Made by a program: the position numbers and the translations under genes
Part shown: in pieces, positions 33,414 to 41,522 of the stretch
Numbering within the stretch: position 1 is the stretch's first letter
Layout of the letters: each line of letters begins with the position of its first letter
Notes under the pieces: model-generated
The model's input: only the letters and a program-made list of their open reading frames with translations
Database searches by the model: none
Told to the model about the DNA's origin: nothing
Source of the DNA: an uncultured Enhydrobacter sp.
GTDB taxonomy: Bacteria; Pseudomonadota; Gammaproteobacteria; Pseudomonadales; Moraxellaceae
Assembly: GCA_946222995.1 (NCBI GenBank)
Contig: CAMIOS010000007.1
Coordinates: 1 to 64,000 of the forward strand
Length of the DNA stretch: 64,000 bases
Direction: 5' to 3'

Positions 33414-35774
33414 TTAATACTTAAAATTGAGTGATAACACCGTACTACGCCCTTCAGCTTCGGTAGCATAATGTGAGGCATAAGCTTTGGTAAAGTAGCG
33501 CTTGTCGGTCAGGTTATTGACATTAAGCTGCAGGTCAATATTTTTATTGAGCGCATAGCGTGCCATTGCATCATAGCGGGTGTAAGCAGGTACCCATTTG
33601 GTATTGGTGGTGTTGCCGTATACTTTATCGCTATAAAATGCCCCAGCCCCTAGGGTTAGTTGTGGTAACACTTGGTAAGTAGTCCATAACGACGCACTGT
33701 GTTTGGCAAGTTGGGGGATTTGTTTGCCGGTCGCTGGGCTATTTTGATAATGGGGCGATTGCGCCGAGCCGGTATTGACTTTTCCTGCATCGACTTGTTT
33801 GCCATCAAGATAGGTATAGCCGGCGCTCATCGACCATTTGTCGGTAAGCTTGCCATTGGCAGTCAGCTCAAGCCCGTCGGTACGCGTTTCGCCAATATTA
33901 GCGGTGATACCCGCTTGATTAAGCACCCGGGTATTATCCTTATTGGTGCGAAAGAGGGCAGCGGTCAAGTTCAGTTTATTTTGTAAGAGATCCCATTTTG
34001 TACCAAGCTCTAGCGTTTTTACGGTTTCGGGTGTGAGATTTTCATTGGCTGCTGTGATACCTTCTGAGCCGTCCCCAAAATCTAGCCCAGCAGGGTTGGC
34101 AGAAGTGGCATAACTGAGATAAACACTAGCATTGGGGCGCGGCTTGTAAGTCATGGCGGCTTGATAATTCACAAAATCATCCTGATTGCCAAGTTTGACT
34201 TGTTCACCTGCCTTGTGTGTAGGTGTCGCGCCAGTCACTGCACTGTTATACTTACCATAAGTCATAACCGAGTCGGTATCAAATTTATCCCAACGCACCC
34301 CAACATCCAAGAGCCATTGTGGATTAAGCGTAATATTATCTAATAGATAAACCCCTGTTTGTGTGGTATCAATCTTGTAGTGGTCTGAGCCTGCTGTACT
34401 AAGTTTGCCTTGCCAGTCTGTCTGGGTAGGGGATAACGCTGAGGTGCACCAGCCTAAGGTAAGGGCAGCAGCAGGGCATGCCCCTGCAAAACTGCCTGTC
34501 GACGTATGGTCGCTATCGTTGAGGTATTGGGCACGTTTAACATGGGTATTGTTGTATTCCACGCCTGTATTAAAGCGGTGAATGGCAGACCCCGTCAAAA
34601 AATTCCCTGTCAAAAATAACTGGTCACTAACGCTATCAGTGGTGGCATTTCTTGAGTTGGTACGACGCCAAATACTGCCGTCCACCTTGCCTGTCGATTT
34701 GTTAATAAAGTTACCTTTAGAATCGTCTGGATTCGTCCAAACATAGTCATTCTTTGAGCGGCTATAGTTGGTGATATTGGTTACACTAAGTCCATTGGCA
34801 AAATCATGCTGTAAATTTAGCATGCCGATATGGTTGTCTTGTTTTTGAAAATCTCGGTCTTGCCAGCCATAAAAAGTGCCTTGTGCGACGTCTATGGGCT
34901 TACCATTACCATTGAACTTAGCATTGGGCGAGGTCGCAGAAAATGGATTGTTATAAGGAATACCGCTGTCTGGTATATCCTTGTTATGCAAATAATAATA
35001 GCCCAGCGTTGCACGAGTCGGGTTATTGATGCCAAATGTAATGCTAGGGGCAATCCCCCATCGCTGATAGTCTGCGCCATTTTTCGCCCCAGCCTTATCA
35101 TTTTCATGCCCCATCATGGCGACACGTCCTGCCACGCTTTCGCTCAGCATATGATTGATATCCAGCTCAACCCGTTTGTAATTATCAGAACCGTATTGTA
35201 ATGCGCCTTGTAGCATTTCCTTCTTTTTGGGTGTTTTACTGATAAGATTAATGCTACCACCGGCATTACCAGAACCGCCAAGTGCTGACGCGGAGCCTTT
35301 GGTCACCTCTACGCTGTCTATGGCAAACATTTCACGGTTTTGTGAGCCAATACTACGCACCCCATCAACGTAAATCGAGCTTTCAGCATTAAAGCCCCGA
35401 ATAAAGGGTCGATCAGCATTGGGATTACCACCTTCGCCCGCGCCTAGCGTTATCCCTGGCGACGTACGCAGCGCATCGGTTAATGTGGTCGCTTTGGTAT
35501 CATTGAGCAATTGTGGCGAAATTACGGTGACTGATTTTGGCGTATCAAGTAAGGGAGCCAGATATTTATCATTCGCTGATTGATTTACTTTAAACACTTG
35601 TTGCACAGGTTGCGCTTTTATCACCACGGTATCAAGTGTTTTAGTGGGTAACGCTTGGGTCGCTATGTCTGCTTGCGCCAAATTTGCAGTGGTAGCCATA
35701 AATGCGCCCGTCGCTACTTGTCCAGTTAGTATGGCAGTTTGTGCCAATTTTTTTCTCGAACGAATATAAACCAT
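33414..35774 (-). CDS. TonB-dependent catecholate siderophore receptor (Fiu/PiuA-like)
   Basis: A 786-residue outer-membrane receptor: a signal peptide (cleavage near residue 35, ...NLAQA-DI), a TonB box region at about 45-52 (DTVVIKA), and a plug domain with TPKSVTVISPQLL, RPFIRGFNAESSIYVDGVRS and GGSINLISKTP. A 22-strand barrel follows, ending in a C-terminal aromatic strand (STVLSLNFKY). The sequence style and the piuC gene downstream indicate the Fiu/PiuA group, which imports monomeric catechol-type ferric siderophores and is exploited by siderophore-antibiotic conjugates. GAGGAAGGTA precedes the ATG, and a perfect Fur box lies 37 bp upstream. Exact ligand unknown. Confidence 0.93.
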   Translation of the reverse strand: MVYIRSRKKLAQTAILTGQVATGAFMATTANLAQADIATQALPTKTLDTVVIKAQPVQQVFKVNQSANDKYLAPLLDTPKSVTVISPQLLNDTKATTLTDALRTSPGITLGAGEGGNPNADRPFIRGFNAESSIYVDGVRSIGSQNREMFAIDSVEVTKGSASALGGSGNAGGSINLISKTPKKKEMLQGALQYGSDNYKRVELDINHMLSESVAGRVAMMGHENDKAGAKNGADYQRWGIAPSITFGINNPTRATLGYYYLHNKDIPDSGIPYNNPFSATSPNAKFNGNGKPIDVAQGTFYGWQDRDFQKQDNHIGMLNLQHDFANGLSVTNITNYSRSKNDYVWTNPDDSKGNFINKSTGKVDGSIWRRTNSRNATTDSVSDQLFLTGNFLTGSAIHRFNTGVEYNNTHVKRAQYLNDSDHTSTGSFAGACPAAALTLGWCTSALSPTQTDWQGKLSTAGSDHYKIDTTQTGVYLLDNITLNPQWLLDVGVRWDKFDTDSVMTYGKYNSAVTGATPTHKAGEQVKLGNQDDFVNYQAAMTYKPRPNASVYLSYATSANPAGLDFGDGSEGITAANENLTPETVKTLELGTKWDLLQNKLNLTAALFRTNKDNTRVLNQAGITANIGETRTDGLELTANGKLTDKWSMSAGYTYLDGKQVDAGKVNTGSAQSPHYQNSPATGKQIPQLAKHSASLWTTYQVLPQLTLGAGAFYSDKVYGNTTNTKWVPAYTRYDAMARYALNKNIDLQLNVNNLTDKRYFTKAYASHYATEAEGRSTVLSLNFKY

Positions 35775-35790
35775 TACCTTCCTCTAATTT

Positions 35791-35831
35791 ATTAATGATA
35801 ATAAAATTAAAAATGATAATCATTATCATTT
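35791..35831 (-). promoter_or_regulatory. Fur box upstream of the siderophore receptor
   Basis: AAATGATAAT (35811-35820), one C, and ATTATCATTT (35822-35831) make a perfect 10-1-10 palindrome matching the Fur consensus almost completely. A further half site (AATGATAAT) lies next to it at 35794-35802, so two overlapping Fur dimers may bind. Represses the receptor and piuC when iron is plentiful. Confidence 0.88.
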
Positions 35832-36050
35832 ATAAAATCAAGAAAAAATATTGTTTTGTAAACTGGTTTGATAAACTGCATCTCGCTGAGGCATTTAGGT
35901 TAGCAAAATAAATAAAAAAATTATGGGCAAGTGTTTGAAATAAAAAATTATGTTGAAAGTTTCGTTTGGCCTTTACTGGGGCAAGACTGGTACAATAATG
36001 GCCTAAACTCTTTACAGCACTTTTTGGGCGTAGCTTGTTAAATTTAAGGG

Positions 36051-36452
36051 TTATTCGCTGACAAAGGCAATTTTAGTTAGCCCTGCTTCACTTGCCGTTG
36101 CCAAGACTTGAGCCACTGTATCATATTTGCTGTCTTTATCGGCTCGCAGTTGAATGCTGGGATTGTTGCCTGTTTTGGCTTGTTCGGCAAAGCGTTGTTT
36201 TAACGTATCAAGGCTTATGGGCTGATTATCCCAAAAGATACCTGCCTGTTTATCAATGCTGATTTGTATGACGTCGGGTGGGATTTCATTGACTTGTGCT
36301 GAGGTTTTGGGCAAATCAAGCGGTACAGTTGGGTTTAATACTGTGGCTGTCACCATAAAGATGATCATTAGCACCAACATAATATCAATGAGTGGAATTA
36401 GATTCATCTCATTCATGCCTGTGCTGTCTTCGTCACCGAGTTGAAATGCCAT
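36051..36452 (-). CDS. exbD: Biopolymer transport protein ExbD
   Basis: A 133-residue ExbD/TolR family protein: short cytoplasmic N-terminus, one transmembrane helix (about residues 18-40) with the essential Asp in LIPLIDIMLVLMIIFMV, and a periplasmic domain with VPLDLPKTSA and the ExbD-type IQLRADKDSKYDTVAQVLATA. It forms the proton channel with ExbB that energises TonB. Third gene of the tonB-exbB-exbD operon, 95 bp after exbB. Confidence 0.94.
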   Translation of the reverse strand: MAFQLGDEDSTGMNEMNLIPLIDIMLVLMIIFMVTATVLNPTVPLDLPKTSAQVNEIPPDVIQISIDKQAGIFWDNQPISLDTLKQRFAEQAKTGNNPSIQLRADKDSKYDTVAQVLATASEAGLTKIAFVSE

Positions 36453-36547
36453 GGGCTATCCTACCTGTTTTCTTGGGGATTATTTGGGTGGTTATCGAGC
36501 TGTTATATTGCATAACATAAAAAACTTACATAGTTGGTCTTATTGGT

Positions 36548-37186
36548 TTAGGCACGCTGATAGTCAGCTATCGATGATTCAACGGCATTGGATGTGGTGG
36601 CAGATAAACTGGGCGACACTGCAGGTTTCTGGCTAAGCACAGTAAGGGCTAACAGTTCGTGTGCCTTATCATTGGCAAGGTGCAAAGCTTTGCGATTTAG
36701 GCGAACAGCAAGGTTATAAAATATCACCGCAGGGATGGCAACCGCAAGCCCAAGCCCTGTCATAATCAGCGACTCACCCACCGGCCCTGCCACTTGTGAC
36801 AGCCCTGCCTGCCCACTTGCCGCAATCGAATGCAAGGCATGAAAAATTCCCCAAACGGTGCCAAACAGCCCTATAAAAGGCGCAATTGCCGCAGTCGTAC
36901 CCAATAGGCTCAGGCCTTTTTCACTTGCAAAGCGAAAGCGGTTGATGTGTTGTAATAGTGTCTGCTCTATCACCAGCTTTTGTTGGTCGATGGGTAGGTG
37001 GGCAAGCTGTGGCTGCTTGCTTTGGATCTGTCGAGTAAGTTCGGCTGGGGCGAGGCTGCCTAATTTTATACTTTGCAAAATCCGTAGAATGCCTGTCAGC
37101 CATACCATAACTGATAATATAAGCAGGATAAAAAACAACGATCGGGTAACAATATCGGTGTACTGCCAGTAATGGGAAACATCCAT
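36548..37186 (-). CDS. exbB: Biopolymer transport protein ExbB (MotA/TolQ/ExbB family)
   Basis: A 212-residue protein with three transmembrane helices: about residues 17-37, and two C-terminal helices with LLGTTAAIAPFIGLFGTVWGIFHALHSI and PVGESLIMTGLGLAVAIPAVIFYNLAVR, the MotA/TolQ/ExbB signature. It forms the pentameric channel around the ExbD dimer in the inner membrane. It lies 73 bp downstream of tonB. Confidence 0.94.
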   Translation of the reverse strand: MDVSHYWQYTDIVTRSLFFILLILSVMVWLTGILRILQSIKLGSLAPAELTRQIQSKQPQLAHLPIDQQKLVIEQTLLQHINRFRFASEKGLSLLGTTAAIAPFIGLFGTVWGIFHALHSIAASGQAGLSQVAGPVGESLIMTGLGLAVAIPAVIFYNLAVRLNRKALHLANDKAHELLALTVLSQKPAVSPSLSATTSNAVESSIADYQRA

Positions 37187-37259
37187 AATAACTCCAATAA
37201 TTTTGCTAAAAATAGCCCTATCAAAAAGTTTAACTGGTAACGAGTAACTCGCCAGTCAG

Positions 37260-38423
37260 TTATTCACAGCGAACGGGTAAATTGACCATACCCACCACCG
37301 GAATGCCACCTTGCGTAAACGGGTGGAATTTACCACTTTTTGCCTGTGCAAGCAGTTGTCTGTCCAATCTTGGATTGCCAGTAGATTTTGTTTGAATAAC
37401 GCTGGCATTGCCTTGTTTATCAACCGTATAGCGAAAGGCGGCGGTAAGTGCTGCACCGTTTGTATCCTCACTATTGCAACTAAAATTGGGTTGTCGTCGC
37501 CAACTTGCATCACCGGCCGAAAAGGTGACAGGCATATTGTTTTGTACGGTTTTTTGTTGGTCTTTTTCAGCGTTCGCGGCGGCTTGTTTGGCTTTAGCTG
37601 CTTCGAGGGCTATTTGCTCGGCAGCGGCTTGTTGTCTAGCGGCGGCTTCAGCAAGTTTCTTCGCTTGTGCTTGCTGTTCAATGGCTCTTTGTTGTGTCAA
37701 CGCATCTTGTTGCGCACGCTGAATGGCAATTTGTGAGGCTGGTTGCGTCTGTTGTAGCGTTGTTTGGTCATGTTGCTGAGTCATTTGAGCTATTTCTTGA
37801 TTCAGTTGAGATGTTTGTGTGGGTTGCGGTGGTGGCAGCTGTTGGGACTGTGTTTCATGCTTTGTCGCCGGGGGAAAAGTAACCGGTACTTCTTGTGGGG
37901 GCGTAGGCAGTGCGGCATCAACACTCGGCTGTTGCGTAACGGTTTTTGTTTGTACCTCGATGTCGGTGGTCAGTTTTTTTGGCAGGATCGCCCGACGTTC
38001 AACGGGTAAAGTAGTTGGCTTGGTTGGCTTCGGAGCCTGAGTTACGGTAGCTGTAGTTTGAGAAGTTGGTTGAGCTTGAATATTGGATTTAGGCGGCGGA
38101 TTGGGTTTAACTTTCGCAAACTGACGTGGTTGTGTGAGTTTAGTTATGCTTGGCGCAACTGTTTTTGGCGCAGTGACAGTCGGTTTAGCCTTGGGCAAGG
38201 CGGCATTTGGGGCCTTTGGTGATGAAACAAAACTAATGTCAAGCGGCGGTGTGGTTTTTAACAGGGGCGTTTTGGGCAATGCCGGTTTGATCGATGTATG
38301 TAACAGACTGTAGCACACTATGGCATGAAGCGCCAATACGCCAGCCACTGCGATAAGGTCAAATTTTTTATCTGCAAACAGGTTATGGGAAAGTGTGGGC
38401 GCAGGCGATAGCTCGGTAGTCAT
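37260..38423 (-). CDS. tonB: Energy transducer TonB
   Basis: A 387-residue TonB: cytoplasmic N-terminus, one membrane anchor (about residues 21-41), and a very long Pro/Gln/Thr/Lys-rich periplasmic linker (45-300) that includes a Gln/Ala-rich helical stretch (about 220-290). The C-terminal TonB domain is FRYTVDKQGNASVIQTKSTGNPRLDRQLLAQAKSG in two beta-strand/helix units. It transmits proton-motive force to the outer-membrane receptors. ATG 38423 is preferred over the in-frame TTG at 38441. The linker is longer than in E. coli TonB (239 residues in total). It heads tonB-exbB-exbD, with a Fur box 140 bp upstream. Confidence 0.93.
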   Translation of the reverse strand: MTTELSPAPTLSHNLFADKKFDLIAVAGVLALHAIVCYSLLHTSIKPALPKTPLLKTTPPLDISFVSSPKAPNAALPKAKPTVTAPKTVAPSITKLTQPRQFAKVKPNPPPKSNIQAQPTSQTTATVTQAPKPTKPTTLPVERRAILPKKLTTDIEVQTKTVTQQPSVDAALPTPPQEVPVTFPPATKHETQSQQLPPPQPTQTSQLNQEIAQMTQQHDQTTLQQTQPASQIAIQRAQQDALTQQRAIEQQAQAKKLAEAAARQQAAAEQIALEAAKAKQAAANAEKDQQKTVQNNMPVTFSAGDASWRRQPNFSCNSEDTNGAALTAAFRYTVDKQGNASVIQTKSTGNPRLDRQLLAQAKSGKFHPFTQGGIPVVGMVNLPVRCE

Positions 38424-38564
38424 AGTAAATGGTGGACTCAAAGACTTTTATCAAAAACTCACAAAACAATAGCAAAGCACAATAGCAACCAAAAAAAATC
38501 CTATCAAGCAAAATGCAATCTAGCAAACTAGTTGTAAGGCAACATGAGTAAATTATAACGCGAA

Positions 38565-38579
38565 TGATAATTATTATCA
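38565..38579 (-). promoter_or_regulatory. Fur box upstream of tonB-exbB-exbD
   Basis: TGATAAT-T-ATTATCA is a perfect 7-1-7 inverted repeat with the core Fur arms GATAAT and ATTATC. It sits in the 212-bp gap between tonB and the flavin reductase gene. Confidence 0.8.
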
Positions 38580-38635
38580 ATAAAAATCTGTGAATAGGTT
38601 ACAGCCATATGTTTGGCATTTTTTACGTGACACAA

Positions 38636-39124
38636 TTAACTGTCCGTGGCATTAATTTCGTGATAACTGCGTTTAAAGTATACCAAACTGGTACGATGGT
38701 CATTTTGATGAATCGCAACCACGCGACAAATAAAAATCGTGTGGGTGCCAACTGTTTGCATTTGCTCAATTTGACAATCAAAACTCACCAACGCATTCGT
38801 CAATATGGGCGAACCTGTGTCAAGCTTTATCCAGTCACCTTGGGCAAAGCGTTCGTGAGAAGTCATTGGTGATGAAAAGGCTTGGGCGATTGCCTGCTGA
38901 TGGCTGCCCAACACATTCACCGCGAGGATCTGATTATCGACAAAATGCCCATGTGAACTTGCCGAACTGTTCATACATACCAACAAAGTAGGCGGGCTGT
39001 CTGTGACGCTACAAATCGCTGACGCGGTAAAACCAAAGCGACCCGTATCGCCTTGGGTGGTGACGACACTGACCGCACTGCTTAATAGTGACATTGCCTC
39101 GCGAAACTCGGTTTTTTCAACCAT
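38636..39124 (-). CDS. Flavin reductase (FMN-binding split barrel)
   Basis: A 162-residue flavin-reductase-like protein of the HpaC/RutF type. The N-terminal FREAMSLLSSAVSVVTT and GRFGFTASAICSVTDSPPTLLVCMN are the conserved split-barrel start with FMN contacts, and the C-terminal region HTIFICRVVAI is typical. Such enzymes reduce free flavin with NAD(P)H for a partner enzyme. It lies 24 bp after mesD and is the third gene of mesX-mesD-flavin reductase, so it probably delivers reduced flavin to that system. Confidence 0.88.
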   Translation of the reverse strand: MVEKTEFREAMSLLSSAVSVVTTQGDTGRFGFTASAICSVTDSPPTLLVCMNSSASSHGHFVDNQILAVNVLGSHQQAIAQAFSSPMTSHERFAQGDWIKLDTGSPILTNALVSFDCQIEQMQTVGTHTIFICRVVAIHQNDHRTSLVYFKRSYHEINATDS

Positions 39125-39148
39125 ATTTTTTCCTTAATTGTTTTGTTG

Positions 39149-40177
39149 TTAGCCCGTTAATGTTTGGCGAACGATAGCTGCGCCTGCACTTAGGGCATGA
39201 AGTTTACCATTAGCGATCTGTCGAGATAATGGCGCCATGCCACAGTTAGTACAAGGATAAAGTTTGTCTGCATCCACAAATTGTAACGCTTTATATAAAG
39301 TGTCGGCGACTTCTTCGGGGGTTTCTATGCGGTCAGTCGCCACATCGATCGCTCCCAACATCACTTTTTTGCCACGAATTAAGTCGATTAAATCCATGGG
39401 TACATGGGAATTTTGACATTCAAGTGACACAATGTCGATAGTTGATTGTTGTAATTTGGGAAAGATTTGTTCATATTGTCGCCATTGAGCGCCCAGCGTT
39501 TTTTTCCAGTCGGTATTGGCTTGGATACCATACCCATAACAAATATGCACTGCCGTCTCACAAGACAAGCCCTCAATCGCTCGCTCAAGTGTTGCTACCC
39601 CCCAATCATTGACTTCATCAAAAAAGACGTTAAACGCTGGTTCATCAAACTGGATAATATCTACCCCAGCCGCCTCAAGTTCTTTGGCTTCTTCATTCAA
39701 GATTTTGGCAAATTCCCAAGCGAGTTTTTCACGGCTTTTGTAGTGGTCATCGTATAGGGTGTCGATCATGGTCATCGGGCCAGGCAACGCCCATTTTATT
39801 GGCTTATCAGTCTGTTGCCGTAAAAACTTGGCATCCGCCACAAACACCGGCTGCTGGCGAGCCACCGCACCAACCACCGTCGGCACGTTGGCATCATAAC
39901 GGTTGCGGATACGCACGGTTTTTTTATGGGAAAAATCCACCCCATCGAGGTGCTCGATAAAGGTAGTGACAAAATGCTGACGGGTTTGCTCGCCATCGCT
40001 TACAATATCGATACCCGCTTGGTTCTGCTCGTGTAAGGCAATAATTAACGCATCTTGTTTAGCTTGGATCAGCGCATCGCCTTGTAATTTCCACGGTGAC
40101 CAAAGTTGCTCTGGCTCAGCAAGCCAGCTAGGCTTGGGTAAGCTACCTGCCGTAGCGGTTGGAAGTAAAGTTTGCAT
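39149..40177 (-). CDS. mesD: Folate-independent methionine synthase, MesD-type (MetE core domain)
   Basis: A 342-residue MetE-like protein that keeps only the catalytic C-terminal barrel of cobalamin-independent methionine synthase. The zinc-ligand pattern is present: AVHICYG (His-x-Cys), VSLECQNS (Glu, Cys) and YPCTNCGMAPL (final Cys). The substrate Asp/Glu string IIQFDEPAF is also seen. The N-terminal folate-binding half of MetE (about 400 residues) is missing. The neighbour at 40225 is the DUF1852 protein MesX, and this pair is known from Acinetobacter as a folate-independent methionine synthase that uses an unidentified methyl donor. AAGGAAAA-type signals are hard to see at the start. The MesD name rests on gene context plus domain content. 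Confidence 0.88.
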   Translation of the reverse strand: MQTLLPTATAGSLPKPSWLAEPEQLWSPWKLQGDALIQAKQDALIIALHEQNQAGIDIVSDGEQTRQHFVTTFIEHLDGVDFSHKKTVRIRNRYDANVPTVVGAVARQQPVFVADAKFLRQQTDKPIKWALPGPMTMIDTLYDDHYKSREKLAWEFAKILNEEAKELEAAGVDIIQFDEPAFNVFFDEVNDWGVATLERAIEGLSCETAVHICYGYGIQANTDWKKTLGAQWRQYEQIFPKLQQSTIDIVSLECQNSHVPMDLIDLIRGKKVMLGAIDVATDRIETPEEVADTLYKALQFVDADKLYPCTNCGMAPLSRQIANGKLHALSAGAAIVRQTLTG

Positions 40178-40224
40178 AAGGTTGCCTATTAAAAAAGTCT
40201 GCTGAAATGGTATCGGTTTTTATA

Positions 40225-41199
40225 CTAGCTTGCCCATTGTGCTAGTAGATGTTGGTATGGCTTGATAAAATGCTGCTCGGCATATTTACCTTGCTCAATT
40301 GCCAATCGGCTACGCTCCTCGCGGTCATACACAATGCCCGTACGCGAATAATCATCATAGCTCAAGCGAGGCTGATACACATTGCCTGCCTTGGCATTGG
40401 CGTTATAAATTTCGGGACGATAAATTTTTTGAAATGTTTCCATCGTGCTAATCGTGGCAATTAATTCAAGATTGCTATAATCTGCCAACAAATCGCCCGT
40501 AAAATAAAAAGCAAGCGGGGCGACACTGTCCTTTGGCATAAAGTAGCGCACTTGTAACCCCATTTTGGCAAAATACTCATCCGTCAACGAATAATCCTCT
40601 TGGCGATATTCCACACCCAAAATCGGATGAACATTGGTGGTGCGATAATACGTTTTGGTGGTAGACACACTCAGACAAATCACAGGCGGTTTGGCAAATC
40701 TATCGGCATACGCCTGTGACTGGATAAAGCTTTTGTATAACTTGCCATGCAACTCGCCAAAGCCTGTTGGCACCGAAAACTCCGCTTGGTCTTTATTATG
40801 CGCTAATAACACCACGCTAAAATCATAATCGCGCACGTATGACGAAAAATTATTTCCCACCATGCCATCAATAGTCTGACCCGTTTTATGATCCAAAATC
40901 GTGGTCTTTAGCATTTCAATGATGGGTAACGCTGTTTGATCAGCTAGGCTATCAGCCACTTCAAGTTCGGCAGAGATGATATCTAGCGTCACTTGATAGC
41001 GGTCAGCGGTTGGATTGTCCCAATCTGCCAAGCTATTAAACCGATGATTAATCATAGCCAATGTGTTGCGTAAGTTGGCTTGTCGATGCTCACCGCGAGC
41101 CAAATTTGCAAAGTTGGTGGTAGTACGGGTGGTTTTGGCAGGTTGATAGTGTTCATCAAACGGCAATGTATGGATATGAAAATTAAAGAAGTCACGCAT
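40225..41199 (-). CDS. mesX: DUF1852 protein MesX, partner of MesD
   Basis: A 324-residue soluble protein matching the DUF1852 family: RDFFNFHIHTLPFDEHYQPAKTTRTTTNFANLARG at the N-terminus, then NLRNTLAMINHRFNSLADWDNP. This family always occurs next to MesD-type methionine synthases and was shown genetically in Acinetobacter to be needed for methionine synthesis; its biochemical role is open. It heads the mesX-mesD-flavin reductase operon, 47 bp before mesD. A MetR-type box lies about 110 bp upstream of the ATG. No signal peptide is seen. Confidence 0.88.
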   Translation of the reverse strand: MRDFFNFHIHTLPFDEHYQPAKTTRTTTNFANLARGEHRQANLRNTLAMINHRFNSLADWDNPTADRYQVTLDIISAELEVADSLADQTALPIIEMLKTTILDHKTGQTIDGMVGNNFSSYVRDYDFSVVLLAHNKDQAEFSVPTGFGELHGKLYKSFIQSQAYADRFAKPPVICLSVSTTKTYYRTTNVHPILGVEYRQEDYSLTDEYFAKMGLQVRYFMPKDSVAPLAFYFTGDLLADYSNLELIATISTMETFQKIYRPEIYNANAKAGNVYQPRLSYDDYSRTGIVYDREERSRLAIEQGKYAEQHFIKPYQHLLAQWAS

Positions 41200-41303
41200 T
41201 ATCGATTACCTTGTGATAGTTCACGTCAAAAAGTTGGACAAAGAATTTAACAAGGCATAGTATGGCAGCATTTTATGATGATTAAAAATCAAGTTATTTA
41301 ATA

Positions 41304-41326
41304 AATATTGAATTTTATTCAATATT
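41304..41326 (-). promoter_or_regulatory. MetR-type operator upstream of mesX
   Basis: AATATTGAAT (41304-41313), TTT, and ATTCAATATT (41317-41326) form a perfect 10-3-10 palindrome. Its core TGAA-N5-TTCA (41309-41321) is exactly the MetR (LysR-type) recognition pattern. The site lies in the 323-bp gap between mesX (-) and the cytochrome gene (+). The rest of this gap (41200-41522) shows only AT-rich sequence with no other clear feature. Confidence 0.6.
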
Positions 41327-41522
41327 ATAGTTAATACTTTATAGTTAATAAAATCCCCGTATTTTAGTACAACTTACTTTTGCAGGCTTTGTATTACTTA
41401 TTATTCAGTAATGTTTGCACTGTTTTGAGGCTTAGCAAGATGGCTAGCTTACCAAATTTTTACAAAAGTATAATTTGTGATGCTGATGGCTATTGTTATA
41501 CTATTAACGCTCGGGTAAAGTA

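Noticed and set aside
33699..33986. Long open frame opposite the siderophore receptor
   Set aside because: Shadow of the receptor coding frame; no start signal and no family match.
37311..38040. Several Cys/Leu/Val-rich open frames opposite tonB
   Set aside because: They are antisense reads of the repetitive Gln/Pro/Ala linker of TonB and look low-complexity.
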